Of a DNA stretch of 64,000 bases, positions 39,228-48,399 are shown in pieces. The notes under the pieces are model-generated. The model was not told where the DNA came from. It was given only the letters and a program-made list of their open reading frames with translations, and did not search any database. A program made the translations under genes and the position numbers. The stretch comes from Solirubrobacterales bacterium (GTDB lineage: Bacteria; Actinomycetota; Thermoleophilia; Solirubrobacterales; Solirubrobacteraceae), in NCBI GenBank assembly GCA_027449125.1, contig DAIDME010000112.1, forward strand, positions 1 through 64,000, given 5' to 3'. Numbering within the stretch: the stretch's first letter is position 1; each line of letters begins with the position of its first letter.

Positions 39228-40378
39228 GGGACTTCCCTGGCAAGCGCGCGGTCGACGAGCTCCACAGCGGCGGCGAGGGCCGCCGCTTGGTCGGCCGTGG
39301 CCGCTCCCCCTCCTGCCGCCGGCGCCTGCAGGTTTGCGCGCATGCGCTCAGTATCCACCTCGAGCCCGGCGAGCAGGTCGGCAAGCCACGCGGCGGCCGA
39401 GCCGGTGAGCTCGAGCAGCTCGCCGAGCGTGCCCCACTCGGCCTGCCAGGCACCGGCGGCGCGCTGCTGCTCCTGCTCCATCGCCGCGAAGATGGTTGCC
39501 ACCAGACCCGGGACGCGCCTTGCGCAGGCGATCACCGACACGGCGGCGACGGGGTTTCGCTTGTGGGACATCGCCGAGGAGCCGCCGCGTCCCGCGGCGG
39601 CTCCCTCACGCAGCTCCCCGACCTCGCTCTGGGCGTGGAGCGTCACGTCGCGCGCGATCTTCGCGCCCGTGCCCGCCACCGCCCCGAGCGCCGCGGCCAG
39701 CGCGGCGACGCGCGTGCGCTCGGTGTGCCAGGGGAGCAGCGGCTCGCTCAGGCCGAGGGTCGCGGCCACGCGGGCCGCGACCTGAGGCGAGCGCGCGCCG
39801 ACGGGCCCGCCCATCTGCGCCGCCAGCTCGGTCGCGCGGACCCTCTCCAGCTCGGCGGTGGCGCGGCGCAGCCCCTCGAGCCAGCCCACCGCGACAAGCC
39901 CGAACGACGTGGGCAGCGCCGCCTGCATGAGCGTGCGTCCGAGCATCGGCGTCTGCCTGTGTGCGGTCGCCAGGCGCACGGCGGCGGCGGCGGCGGCGCG
40001 CAGGTCGGCGAGGATCGGGGCGCTCGCGCGGCTCGCGACGAGCATCATCGCGGTGTCGAGGATGTCCTGGCTGGTGGCGCCGAGGTGGACGGCTTCGGCA
40101 TAGCGTTCGCCGACACGGTCGCGGAGCTGTGCGACCAGGGCGATCACCGGCGTGGCGTTATCACCGGCGGAGGCGCTGATCTTGTCCAGGTCGAGCGGGC
40201 CCTGCCTGAGCGCGGCGAGGATCGCCTGGCCTGCTTCGGGGGCGATCAGGCCCTCGACGACGCACGCGGCGGCCAGGGCCGCTTCGGTGTCGACCATCGC
40301 GCGCACCCAGGCGTCGGTGGTGACCGCCTCGGCGGCGCCGCCGCGTGCATACGTGCCGGCGAACAGCTCAGATGTCAA
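39224..40378 (-). CDS. pcaB: 3-carboxy-cis,cis-muconate cycloisomerase
   Basis: Fumarase/aspartase superfamily, VHLGATSQDILDTAMML, GRGGSSAMSHKRNPVAAV. Confidence 0.93.
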   Translation of the reverse strand: MTSELFAGTYARGGAAEAVTTDAWVRAMVDTEAALAAACVVEGLIAPEAGQAILAALRQGPLDLDKISASAGDNATPVIALVAQLRDRVGERYAEAVHLGATSQDILDTAMMLVASRASAPILADLRAAAAAAVRLATAHRQTPMLGRTLMQAALPTSFGLVAVGWLEGLRRATAELERVRATELAAQMGGPVGARSPQVAARVAATLGLSEPLLPWHTERTRVAALAAALGAVAGTGAKIARDVTLHAQSEVGELREGAAAGRGGSSAMSHKRNPVAAVSVIACARRVPGLVATIFAAMEQEQQRAAGAWQAEWGTLGELLELTGSAAAWLADLLAGLEVDTERMRANLQAPAAGGGAATADQAAALAAAVELVDRALAREVP

Positions 40379-40934
40379 AGAAGACGGTCTCTCCGTGGCC
40401 CTGCAGGTGGATATCGAAGTGGTAGCCGCCGGGGGTGGCGGTCGCGATCAGGGTATCCCGGCGGGCGGCGGGGACGGTGTTCAGGATCGGGTCCTGCGTG
40501 TTTGCCTGCCGCTCGTCCTGAAAGTAGATGCGGGTGACGACGCGGTGAAGCATCCCGCGTGCCATCAGCGTGACGTTGATGTGCGGCGCCTGGGGTGGGC
40601 CGTCGTTGGGGCCTGGCACGCGGCCGGGTTTGATCGTGAGCATCTCGTAGCTGCCGTCGCCGTCCTCGACGCCGTAGCGGCCGAAGCCGCGGAAGCCGGG
40701 CAGGGTTGACTGTTCGCCGTGCCCGTAGATGTCGGCGAAGCGGCCCTGGTGGTCGGGCTGCCAGAACTCGATGACGTGGTCTGGGATCGGCTGGTTGTGG
40801 CCGTCATAGATCGTGCCGGTGATGCGGATCTGGCCGGGCGTGCCGTCGGGCACGACCAGGTTGCCGCCTGCGAATGGGATTCCGATCGCGAAGTACGGCC
40901 CTACGGTCTGTGATGGTGTGACCTCGAAGATCAT
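40368..40934 (-). CDS. pcaG: protocatechuate 3,4-dioxygenase alpha subunit
   Basis: TPSQTVGPYFAIG, IEFWQPDHQGRF, GYHFDIHLQGHGETVFFDI. Confidence 0.95.
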   Translation of the reverse strand: MIFEVTPSQTVGPYFAIGIPFAGGNLVVPDGTPGQIRITGTIYDGHNQPIPDHVIEFWQPDHQGRFADIYGHGEQSTLPGFRGFGRYGVEDGDGSYEMLTIKPGRVPGPNDGPPQAPHINVTLMARGMLHRVVTRIYFQDERQANTQDPILNTVPAARRDTLIATATPGGYHFDIHLQGHGETVFFDI

Positions 40935-40946
40935 GCTGCCCGCCTC

Positions 40947-41726
40947 CTAGAAGGATTCCTCGAACGGCGTTTCGGCCGGGCCGCGCAGGTAGATGTCCCA
41001 GTTGTAAGCGTGCGCCCAGTTCGGCTGCGTCTCGTGGATGTTGAAGGTGGAGATCATGCGGTTGCGTGCCTGCTCGTCGCGGACGGAGTTGAAGATCGGG
41101 TCGTAGGGGAAGAACGGGTCGCCGGGGAAGTACATCTGGGTCACGAGCCGTTGCGTGAACGCGCGGCCGAGCAGGCTGAAGTGGATGTGCGCGGGCCGCC
41201 ACGCGTTGTAGTGGTTGCCCCATGGGTACGGGCCAGGCTTGATCGTCGTGAACTCGTAGCGTCCCTCTGAGTCGGTCAGGCAGCGCCCGGCGCCGTGGAA
41301 GTTGGGGTCAAGCGGGGCCGGCCAGCGGTCCCAGCGGTGGTCGTAGCGCCCGGCGGCGTTCGCCTGCCAGATCTCCACCAGCGTGTCTCGCAGCGGCTTG
41401 CCCTCGGTGTCGTAGACGTGCCCTGAGACGATGATCCGCTCGCCGATCGGCTCGCCGCCAGCCTGGATCGTGAGGTCACGGTCGGTGTCTTTGAGCTGCA
41501 GCGCGCGGTCTAGCTGCGGCCCGGTGATCTCGGTGACGGTGTGCGGCAGGTACACCAGCGGCTCTCTCGGGTGGCGCAGCTGCGTTGACTTATATGGCGG
41601 ATGGTCGAGCGGCGGCTGCGCCCCGGGCGGGTCGCGGCGGTAGCGGCGCGGGGTGTCTGCGACCGGATCGTAGATCTGGCGTACCTCGCCGCCGTCGCCT
41701 TCGGTTTGCTGGTGTGCTGTGCTCAT
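40947..41726 (-). CDS. pcaH: protocatechuate 3,4-dioxygenase beta subunit
   Basis: VEIWQANAAGRYDHRWD, TIKPGPYPWGNHYNAWRPAHIHFSLLG, LVTQMYFPGDP. Confidence 0.96.
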   Translation of the reverse strand: MSTAHQQTEGDGGEVRQIYDPVADTPRRYRRDPPGAQPPLDHPPYKSTQLRHPREPLVYLPHTVTEITGPQLDRALQLKDTDRDLTIQAGGEPIGERIIVSGHVYDTEGKPLRDTLVEIWQANAAGRYDHRWDRWPAPLDPNFHGAGRCLTDSEGRYEFTTIKPGPYPWGNHYNAWRPAHIHFSLLGRAFTQRLVTQMYFPGDPFFPYDPIFNSVRDEQARNRMISTFNIHETQPNWAHAYNWDIYLRGPAETPFEESF

Positions 41727-42451
41727 CTGGATAAAAGCTCCCGTAGTGCGTGCAGCTCCTCGCCGCTCGGCGGCTCCGAGACCCGCACGCTGTCGCTGGC
41801 CCTCAGTTCAAAACCGGTGTTCTCCCTGACCTGCTCGACGCTCACGCCCGGATGCACGGCGGTCAGGGTCAGCGCCCCGCCCGCCGGCTCGAGCACCCCG
41901 AGGTCGGTTATCACCATCGTCGTGCGCTCACCGCGCGTGGTCTTGAAGTCCAGGTGATCGACGAACGTGCGGGTGGTATGCGGCGCGATCACCACCACCT
42001 CCTCGCAGCCCGTCGCGATCTCCGGCGCCCCGCCCGCGCCGGGAAGTCGTGTGCGCGGCCTGTCGTAGTCGCCGATCACGGTCGAGTTCAGGTTCGCGTG
42101 CGGGTCGATCTGCGCCGCCCCGAGAAACGCCACCTGCACCCGCCCCGGCCCGATCCAGTAGTTGAACATCTCCGGCACCGACACCACCAGGTCGGCGGTC
42201 TGCGCAAGCTCACCATCCCCGATCGACAGTGGCACCCGGTAGGGCTTCGCGCCGATCGTCCCCGACTCGTAGACGAGGACGAGCGCCGGGTTGTGAACCA
42301 TCCGCGCCAGCAGCGCCGCCGTCGACGGACGCCCGACCCCGATGAAACACGAGCGCTTCCCGGCCAGGCTGCGCGCCGCGACGATCGTCTGCAGCTCCCC
42401 ATTGGTGTACTCGAGCCCGCTCACGCGTTCACCTGAGCAGGCCCTGCTCAC
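41723..42451 (-). CDS. pcaJ: 3-oxoadipate CoA-transferase subunit beta
   Basis: CoA-transferase family I beta subunit pattern; start may be the GTG near 42424; paired with pcaI. Confidence 0.85.
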   Translation of the reverse strand: MSRACSGERVSGLEYTNGELQTIVAARSLAGKRSCFIGVGRPSTAALLARMVHNPALVLVYESGTIGAKPYRVPLSIGDGELAQTADLVVSVPEMFNYWIGPGRVQVAFLGAAQIDPHANLNSTVIGDYDRPRTRLPGAGGAPEIATGCEEVVVIAPHTTRTFVDHLDFKTTRGERTTMVITDLGVLEPAGGALTLTAVHPGVSVEQVRENTGFELRASDSVRVSEPPSGEELHALRELLSR

Positions 42452-43232
42452 GCATCCAGCCCTGGAAGTGCTCGCGGTCGCGGCTGATCACATCCCACTC
42501 CCGGTAGAAGTCGTTGTCACGCTCCGTGACACCAAGCGCATAGGACGGCAGGGACCCGCCCGGCGCGTGCGCCACGAAATCGATCACCCACCCGGGGATG
42601 ACCACGCCGCCAGGCTTGAGCTCGAGCCGATCGACGATCCGCTCGACCGTCACCACCGCCCGGCCCGCCGCCAGCACCGCCTCCTTCTGCACCCCGGGGA
42701 TCCCCCACAGCTGCACGTTGCCGTCCCGATCTGACTCCTGCGCATGCACGATCGCCACATCCGGGCGAAGCGCCGGCACCGCGGCAAGCTCCTCACCCGT
42801 GAACGGACAGCGAACCGTCGCCACCTGCGTGTGCTCCACCAGATCAGTGCCCGCATAGCCACGCATCACCGCAAACGGCAGCTTCGCCGCGCCCGCCACG
42901 TAGCGGTTGGCCATCCCCGCGTGCGAGTGCTCCTCGACCTCGATCGCCCGCGGCCAACCATGCTCGACCGCATCCCGGAAACGGTGCAACGACCCCACAC
43001 CGGGGTTACCGCCATATGAGAACACCAGCTTCCGGGCCGCGCCGACGCCGACCATCTGGTCATACAGGATGTCCGGCGTCATCCGGATCAGCTCCAGCTC
43101 CCGACGGCCCTGACGCAGCACCTCGTGACCAGCCGCAAACGGGATCAAATGCGTGAAACCCTCGAGCGCCAAACTCACGCCATCCCGCACCGTCTCCGCA
43201 ACGGCCTCACTCAACGAAACGATCTGCGCCAC
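42429..43232 (-). CDS. pcaI: 3-oxoadipate CoA-transferase subunit alpha
   Basis: VAQIVSLSEAVAETVRDGVSLALEGFTHLIPFAAGHEVLRQG..., CoA-transferase alpha pattern; GTG start at 43232 behind a GAGGGGG purine tract. Confidence 0.85.
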   Translation of the reverse strand: MAQIVSLSEAVAETVRDGVSLALEGFTHLIPFAAGHEVLRQGRRELELIRMTPDILYDQMVGVGAARKLVFSYGGNPGVGSLHRFRDAVEHGWPRAIEVEEHSHAGMANRYVAGAAKLPFAVMRGYAGTDLVEHTQVATVRCPFTGEELAAVPALRPDVAIVHAQESDRDGNVQLWGIPGVQKEAVLAAGRAVVTVERIVDRLELKPGGVVIPGWVIDFVAHAPGGSLPSYALGVTERDNDFYREWDVISRDREHFQGWMREQGLLR

Positions 43233-43344
43233 GTGCCTCAAGCCCCCTCCCTCGGCGGCCAGCGTCCTAACGGGTTGCATGCAGAGCGTACCGTTGCACG
43301 CCGGTTCGCGTCGCCGCATGCCTGCCGGTGTGCGGGGCTGACGG

Positions 43345-43638
43345 CTACACGGCCAGCGCCTGGTAGTGCTCGACCTCCGGATCGGCCGCGAAATACGGGC
43401 CGATCAGCTCCCGCCAGCGGACGAAGAGCTCGGACTCGCGAAAGCCCTTCATGTGGTCATCCAGCGTCTCCCACTCGACCAGCAGCAGGTAGCTGGAGGG
43501 CCGCTCGATCCCGCGATGCAAAGCGAACGAGCGGAACCCTTCGGCCCGCGAGATCACGTGCCTGGCCTGCTCGATGGCAGCCTCGAATTCACGCTCCGAG
43601 CCCGGGGTCACGGCCAGGATCGCGCGCTCGAGAATCAT
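43345..43638 (-). CDS. antibiotic biosynthesis monooxygenase (ABM) domain protein
   Basis: MILERAILAVTPGSEREFEAAIEQARHVISRAEGFRSFALHRGIERPSSYLLLVEWETLDDHMKGFRES. Confidence 0.88.
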   Translation of the reverse strand: MILERAILAVTPGSEREFEAAIEQARHVISRAEGFRSFALHRGIERPSSYLLLVEWETLDDHMKGFRESELFVRWRELIGPYFAADPEVEHYQALAV

Positions 43639-43650
43639 CGTCTGCCGCCT

Positions 43651-44514
43651 TCAGTAGAGATCACGCCAGCTGAACTGCGGGTCGTAGCCGAGCACCGCCC
43701 GCGCCCGATCGATGCTGAGCAGCGTGTCGTGGCCACCCACGGTGGGCGCGACCGGAACGGCGGGGAACACCTCGGCCATCAGATCGCGGCTCGGGCGCTT
43801 CATCACAGTGTCCGCGGCGGCGATGATGAAGTTATCGGCGCCCCCGATGTCGGCCTCCAGCGCCAGCCGCACGCTCTGCGCGACGTGGCTCTCGTCGACG
43901 TAGCCCCAGAGGTTCCACTTGCGCACATGCGGGTCGTCCCAGAAGCTCGGGAATCGCTCGTAATCGCTGCGCACCATCACGTTTGACAGCCGCAACCCGA
44001 TGATCGTGATTTTGGCGATGCGGCTGAACTGGCGTGCCAGCTCCTCGCCCAGGACCTTCGACATCGCGTAGCTGGTCTCGGGGTAGACGTGGGATTCGTC
44101 TACGGGGACATGGTCGGGCGGACGGTCGAACGGCAGCCCCAGCGTGGTCTCACTCGAGGCCCACACGACGCGTCTGACCCCAAGTGCCGCCGCCGCGGCG
44201 AAGACCGCGTGCGTGGAGGTCACGTTTACGCGGAAGACCTCAGCGGGTGTGGCGTGCACAGGCGAGGGGATGGCCGCGAAGTGCACGATCGCGTCGGGCC
44301 GCCTGCCCCAGGCGCCGTCGCCGAGCGCCTCCAGTGCCTCACCGTAGCTGGTCAGGTCTGCCGTCAGCAGGTGCACGGTCGCGTCCGGGCCGTGCGAGCC
44401 TGGCCCGGGCTGGCGATCGACGTTCAAGACCTCGTACCCGTGCGCCAGCAGGTCACGCGCGACCACGCGCCCCGCCTTGCCGCTGGCACCGGTTACGATC
44501 ACACGCCTGCCCAC
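43651..44514 (-). CDS. NAD-dependent epimerase/dehydratase (uronate dehydrogenase-like)
   Basis: VGRRVIVTGASGKAGRVVARDLLAHGYEV Rossmann motif, SYAMSKVLGEE (YxxxK); GTG start. Confidence 0.85.
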   Translation of the reverse strand: MGRRVIVTGASGKAGRVVARDLLAHGYEVLNVDRQPGPGSHGPDATVHLLTADLTSYGEALEALGDGAWGRRPDAIVHFAAIPSPVHATPAEVFRVNVTSTHAVFAAAAALGVRRVVWASSETTLGLPFDRPPDHVPVDESHVYPETSYAMSKVLGEELARQFSRIAKITIIGLRLSNVMVRSDYERFPSFWDDPHVRKWNLWGYVDESHVAQSVRLALEADIGGADNFIIAAADTVMKRPSRDLMAEVFPAVPVAPTVGGHDTLLSIDRARAVLGYDPQFSWRDLY

Positions 44515-44672
44515 AGCTTGGTTTCTAGCACCGGCGCGCCCGAGCGTGCGCGGATCACCCGATCGGCCCCACCGCAGCGCCGACACCACGACTGGTGGGC
44601 GTCGCCGAGCGCCTGCATCAGGTCTGTCAAGCTGAGTCAGGAGCGCGGACGCACGAACCCCGGAGGCAGGCC

Positions 44673-45008
44673 ATGAGCATCGTCAAGATCAACGCGATCA
44701 CCGTAGCGCCCGAACGCATGGAGGAGTTCGCGCGCCGCTTCGCCAGTCGGGCCGGGCGCGTCGAGACGGCTGAAGGCTTCGAAGGGTTTGAGCTCCTGTC
44801 TCCCAACGACGGACGCGAGGTCTGCCTCGTGCTGACCCGCTGGCGCTCGGAGGCGGACTTTCAGGCGTGGGTGCGGAGCGCCGATTTCAGCGCCGGCCAC
44901 GCCCAGCACCGCGCCGAAGGTCCCGTTGGCAGCGCCAGCGAGGTTTGGTCGTTCGAGTTGCTGGAGCAGATCGGCCCGGGCAAGGCCGGCGTCGTGCCCC
45001 CTGGATGA
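44673..45008 (+). CDS. MhuD-like heme-degrading monooxygenase (ABM fold)
   Basis: MSIVKINAITVAPERMEEFARRFASRAGRVETAEGFEGFELLSP...LTRWRSEADFQAWVRSADFSAGHAQHR, recalled resemblance to mycobacterial MhuD. Confidence 0.82.
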   Translation: MSIVKINAITVAPERMEEFARRFASRAGRVETAEGFEGFELLSPNDGREVCLVLTRWRSEADFQAWVRSADFSAGHAQHRAEGPVGSASEVWSFELLEQIGPGKAGVVPPG

Positions 45009-45042
45009 CCGGGCTCGCGGCAGCACAGCGTAGAATCCCGCC

Positions 45043-45954
45043 ATGCTGACCACTCAGGCAGCCGCCTTCCTAGCCGAAATCGACGCTCTCGGGCGCCCGC
45101 CGATCTGGGAGGTACCGGTGCAACGGGCACGCGCCGAGTTCGACGACAGCGCCGCCGCGTTGTTCGGCGAGGCGCCACCGGTGGCAGCGGTCACGGACCT
45201 GCTGGCGGCTGACGTCCCGGTCCGGATCTACGCCCCGACGGAGGCTCCCACGCCCGGCGCACTGGTCTACCTGCACGGTGGCGGATGGGTCCTCGGCAGC
45301 CTTACGTCACACGACTCGCTCTGCCGCGCGCTCGCGGCTCGCAGCGGCCAGACGGTGGTCAGCGCCGGCTACCGACTCGCGCCTGAGCATCCGTTCCCCG
45401 CGGCGATCGAGGATGCGTGGTCTGTCACTCAGTGGACAGCACAACGGTGGCAGAGCCTCGCCGTGGGCGGTGACAGCGCGGGTGGACAGCTCGCGGCCTC
45501 GGTGGCGCTGCGAGCACGCGACGCGGGGCTTGCTCTGCGGCTTCAGGTGCTGATCTATCCCGTCACCAACCACGACTTCGCCACCGCGTCCTATGAGGAG
45601 TTCGACAGTTTCACGGCCCTGGATCGCACTGAGATGCGCTGGTTCTGGGAGACGTATCTGGGTGGGTCCGGGCGCCTGCCGGTCACGGATCACTCGCCGT
45701 TGCGGGCCGGCAGCTTCAGTGGGCTTGCACCGGCCCTGGTGATCACCGCGGAGTTCGATCCGCTCAGAGACGAGGGCGAGGCGTACGCCGAGCGCCTGCG
45801 CGCGGCCGGCGTGCCGACAGTCCTGACCCGTTACCCGGGGCTGTTCCACGGCTTCATTCGCATGCCGGCGCGGATCGACGAGGCGGGCGCAGCGATCGAG
45901 CAGGTGGCCCGTGCCGTGGGCGACGCGTGCCGCCCACCGCAGGCGACTCTGTGA
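45043..45954 (+). CDS. alpha/beta hydrolase (HSL-family esterase/lipase)
   Basis: YLHGGGWVLGSL oxyanion motif, VGGDSAGGQLAA nucleophile elbow, FHGFI. Confidence 0.94.
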   Translation: MLTTQAAAFLAEIDALGRPPIWEVPVQRARAEFDDSAAALFGEAPPVAAVTDLLAADVPVRIYAPTEAPTPGALVYLHGGGWVLGSLTSHDSLCRALAARSGQTVVSAGYRLAPEHPFPAAIEDAWSVTQWTAQRWQSLAVGGDSAGGQLAASVALRARDAGLALRLQVLIYPVTNHDFATASYEEFDSFTALDRTEMRWFWETYLGGSGRLPVTDHSPLRAGSFSGLAPALVITAEFDPLRDEGEAYAERLRAAGVPTVLTRYPGLFHGFIRMPARIDEAGAAIEQVARAVGDACRPPQATL

Positions 45955-46053
45955 CCGGCGCACGCGCCGACTTGACGACACGCAGCCGACGCCGCGCGGC
46001 GACCGGCTGGCCAAAGCGGGTCCGCAAGCGTTCCGGGATCGTTACCATTCGCG

Positions 46054-47145
46054 GTGATGGAGGGCGGCCAACCAAGCGCGGCTGAGGTCGGCGCTGCAAA
46101 CCACACCATTACGAGCCGTCCCAGCCGGCGCCGGCGCGTCGGCATGCGAGAGGTCGCGCAGCGGGCGGGCGTAGCGATCTCATCCGTATCGAGGACACTG
46201 TCCGGCCATCCCGACGTCAGCGACGAGATGCGCGAGCAGGTCATGGCCGCCGTCGCCGAGCTCGGGTACAAGCCGGACCTCCTGGCCCAGGGGCTGCGCA
46301 GTCGCGCATCGCTTTCCATCGGCTTCGTCGCTGGAGACATCTCGAATCCGCTCTTTGCGCAGATCGCACGTGGCGCCGAGGTCAGACTGCGCGAGAACGA
46401 GTACTCGATGCTGCTCACGAACTCCCTGGTGGAGCCCGACCTTGACCGCCAGAACATCGAACTGCTGGAGCAGCGGCGCGCGGACGGGCTGATCGTGCTG
46501 CTGGTCAGCGAGACGCACGAGCCGACGCTGGACGCGTTGGCGAACCTGACCGTGCCGCTGGTGGTCGTCGAACGTGACCTGCCGGCGCGGATCCACGCGA
46601 GCAAGGTCGTCTCGGACCACGCTGCCGGGGTGTCAGCGGCCGTCGAGCACCTGTTGGAGCTTGGGCACCGAAGGATCGCGATCATCGGCGGCCCGGACGT
46701 CCGCCCGACACGGCAGCGACTGGAGAGCGCCGAGCGGGTGCTCGCGAGTCACGGCCTCGACCCGGCGGCGCTGATCGCCCGCAACGGCCTGTTCTCGGAG
46801 GAGCACGGCGCGCAGGCGACCGCCGAGATGCTGGACCTGGCGGAGCCCCCGACCGCATTGATCGCGGGCAGCAACCAGATCATGGCGGGCGCGCTGCAGG
46901 TGATCAGCGCGCGAGGACTCGAGCTCGGCCGGGAGCTGTCGTTCATCGGGTATGACGACATCGCGGTCGCAAAGGTCTACCGGCCGCCGATCAGCGTGGT
47001 CGAGCGCGACCTGGTGGCGATCGGCGAGGTCGCAGCAGAGCTGCTGCTCACCCACGTCCGAGACCACGACACTGCGCCCCGTGAGGTCGTGCTGCCCACG
47101 CGCTACATCCCGCGCGGGAGCTGCGGCCCGGCCCCGAGCCGATAG
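46054..47145 (+). CDS. LacI-family transcriptional regulator
   Basis: GMREVAQRAGVAISSVSRTLSGHPDVSDEMREQVMAAVAELGYKPD HTH; sensor domain IGFVAGDISNPLFAQIARGAE. Confidence 0.96.
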   Translation: MMEGGQPSAAEVGAANHTITSRPSRRRRVGMREVAQRAGVAISSVSRTLSGHPDVSDEMREQVMAAVAELGYKPDLLAQGLRSRASLSIGFVAGDISNPLFAQIARGAEVRLRENEYSMLLTNSLVEPDLDRQNIELLEQRRADGLIVLLVSETHEPTLDALANLTVPLVVVERDLPARIHASKVVSDHAAGVSAAVEHLLELGHRRIAIIGGPDVRPTRQRLESAERVLASHGLDPAALIARNGLFSEEHGAQATAEMLDLAEPPTALIAGSNQIMAGALQVISARGLELGRELSFIGYDDIAVAKVYRPPISVVERDLVAIGEVAAELLLTHVRDHDTAPREVVLPTRYIPRGSCGPAPSR

Positions 47146-47178
47146 CCGCCCACCAGGACCGGGACCTCCCGGCGACCC

Positions 47179-48384
47179 TCACGCCAGCATCCGGAGCGGC
47201 GCCTCCAGCAGGCTGCGGATGTCCGCCAGGAACGCCGCCGCATCGGCGCCGTAGAGGATGCGGTGGTCGCTGGCGAGCGTGAGCGAGACGAGCGGCGCCG
47301 TGGCCACGCTGCCCTCCCGCGCGACCGGCTTCTCGCGAATCGCGCCGACACAGAGGATGCAGGCCTGTGGCGCGTTGATGATCCCCTCGAACCGGTCGAT
47401 CCCGAACATGCCCAGGTTTGAGACGGTGAAGGTACCGCCTTCGAGCTCTGTGGCGGCGATCGTGCGCGAGCGGACGCGCTCAGCGAGCGCTCGGCTCTCC
47501 CGGGCGATATCGCCGAGACCCTTGCGGTCCGCCTGGCGGATGACCGGGACGACGAGCGCATCATCGGCCGCCACCGCGAAGGCGACGTTGACTTCGTCGT
47601 GAAGCACGAAGTGCTCCTCGGCAAAGCTCCCGTTCGCGCGGGGATGGCGGCGCAACGCGACCGCGCACGCCTTGAGGATGATGTCGTTGAACGACGGCGG
47701 TGGATCGACGTGCCGTCTCAGCTCCTCGCGCAGCGTGATCGCCGCGGTCATGTCCACTTCGACCTCCAACGCGAAGGTGGGGATCGTACGGCGCGATTCG
47801 GTCATCCGCCGGGCGATCAGCTTCTGTGTCGAGCTCAGGCCCTGCAGCACTGCGGCCCCGGGCGCCGCCACGAGCGAGTGGCCCTGGCCGGTCGCCGCCG
47901 GCTCCCGGGCGACGCCCGTGCTGCGCGCGGCATCGATGACATCCTGCTTGAGCACGCGCCCGTACGGCCCCGACCCGGGCACGGCGGCGATGTCCACCCC
48001 GAGTCTGGCTGCGGTGCGCCGCGCCAGCGGCGACGCCTTACGCGGACCCGGACCGTCTGAATTGGCGCGCGCCACCGCGGCCACCTCACCGCGCACCGCA
48101 GGGGCAGGCACGGTTCCGGCGGCGGCCGCCGTCAGCTCACCGCCTGCCGGGACAGGGGCGCCCACACGACCGATCAGGACCCCCACCGGAACCGTTGAAC
48201 CCTCCGGAACGACCACCGACAGGCGCCCGGAGAAGTCCGACTCGTACGCCATGATCGCCTTGTCGGTCTCTATCTCGACGAGCTCTTCGCCCCGCTTGAC
48301 CTCGTCTCCGTCGGCCTTCAGCCAGCGCACGACGGTTCCCTCCTCCATCGAATCCGACAGGCGCGGCATCAGGACATCAGACAT
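47179..48384 (-). CDS. 2-oxoacid/acetoin dehydrogenase E2 (dihydrolipoamide acyltransferase)
   Basis: Lipoyl domain VEIETDKAIMAYESDFSG, peripheral-subunit-binding domain SPLARRTAARLGVDIAAVPGSGPYGRVLKQDV, catalytic domain DHRILYGADAAAFL. Confidence 0.94.
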   Translation of the reverse strand: MSDVLMPRLSDSMEEGTVVRWLKADGDEVKRGEELVEIETDKAIMAYESDFSGRLSVVVPEGSTVPVGVLIGRVGAPVPAGGELTAAAAGTVPAPAVRGEVAAVARANSDGPGPRKASPLARRTAARLGVDIAAVPGSGPYGRVLKQDVIDAARSTGVAREPAATGQGHSLVAAPGAAVLQGLSSTQKLIARRMTESRRTIPTFALEVEVDMTAAITLREELRRHVDPPPSFNDIILKACAVALRRHPRANGSFAEEHFVLHDEVNVAFAVAADDALVVPVIRQADRKGLGDIARESRALAERVRSRTIAATELEGGTFTVSNLGMFGIDRFEGIINAPQACILCVGAIREKPVAREGSVATAPLVSLTLASDHRILYGADAAAFLADIRSLLEAPLRMLA

Positions 48385-48399
48385 TGCTAACCCGGCCTC

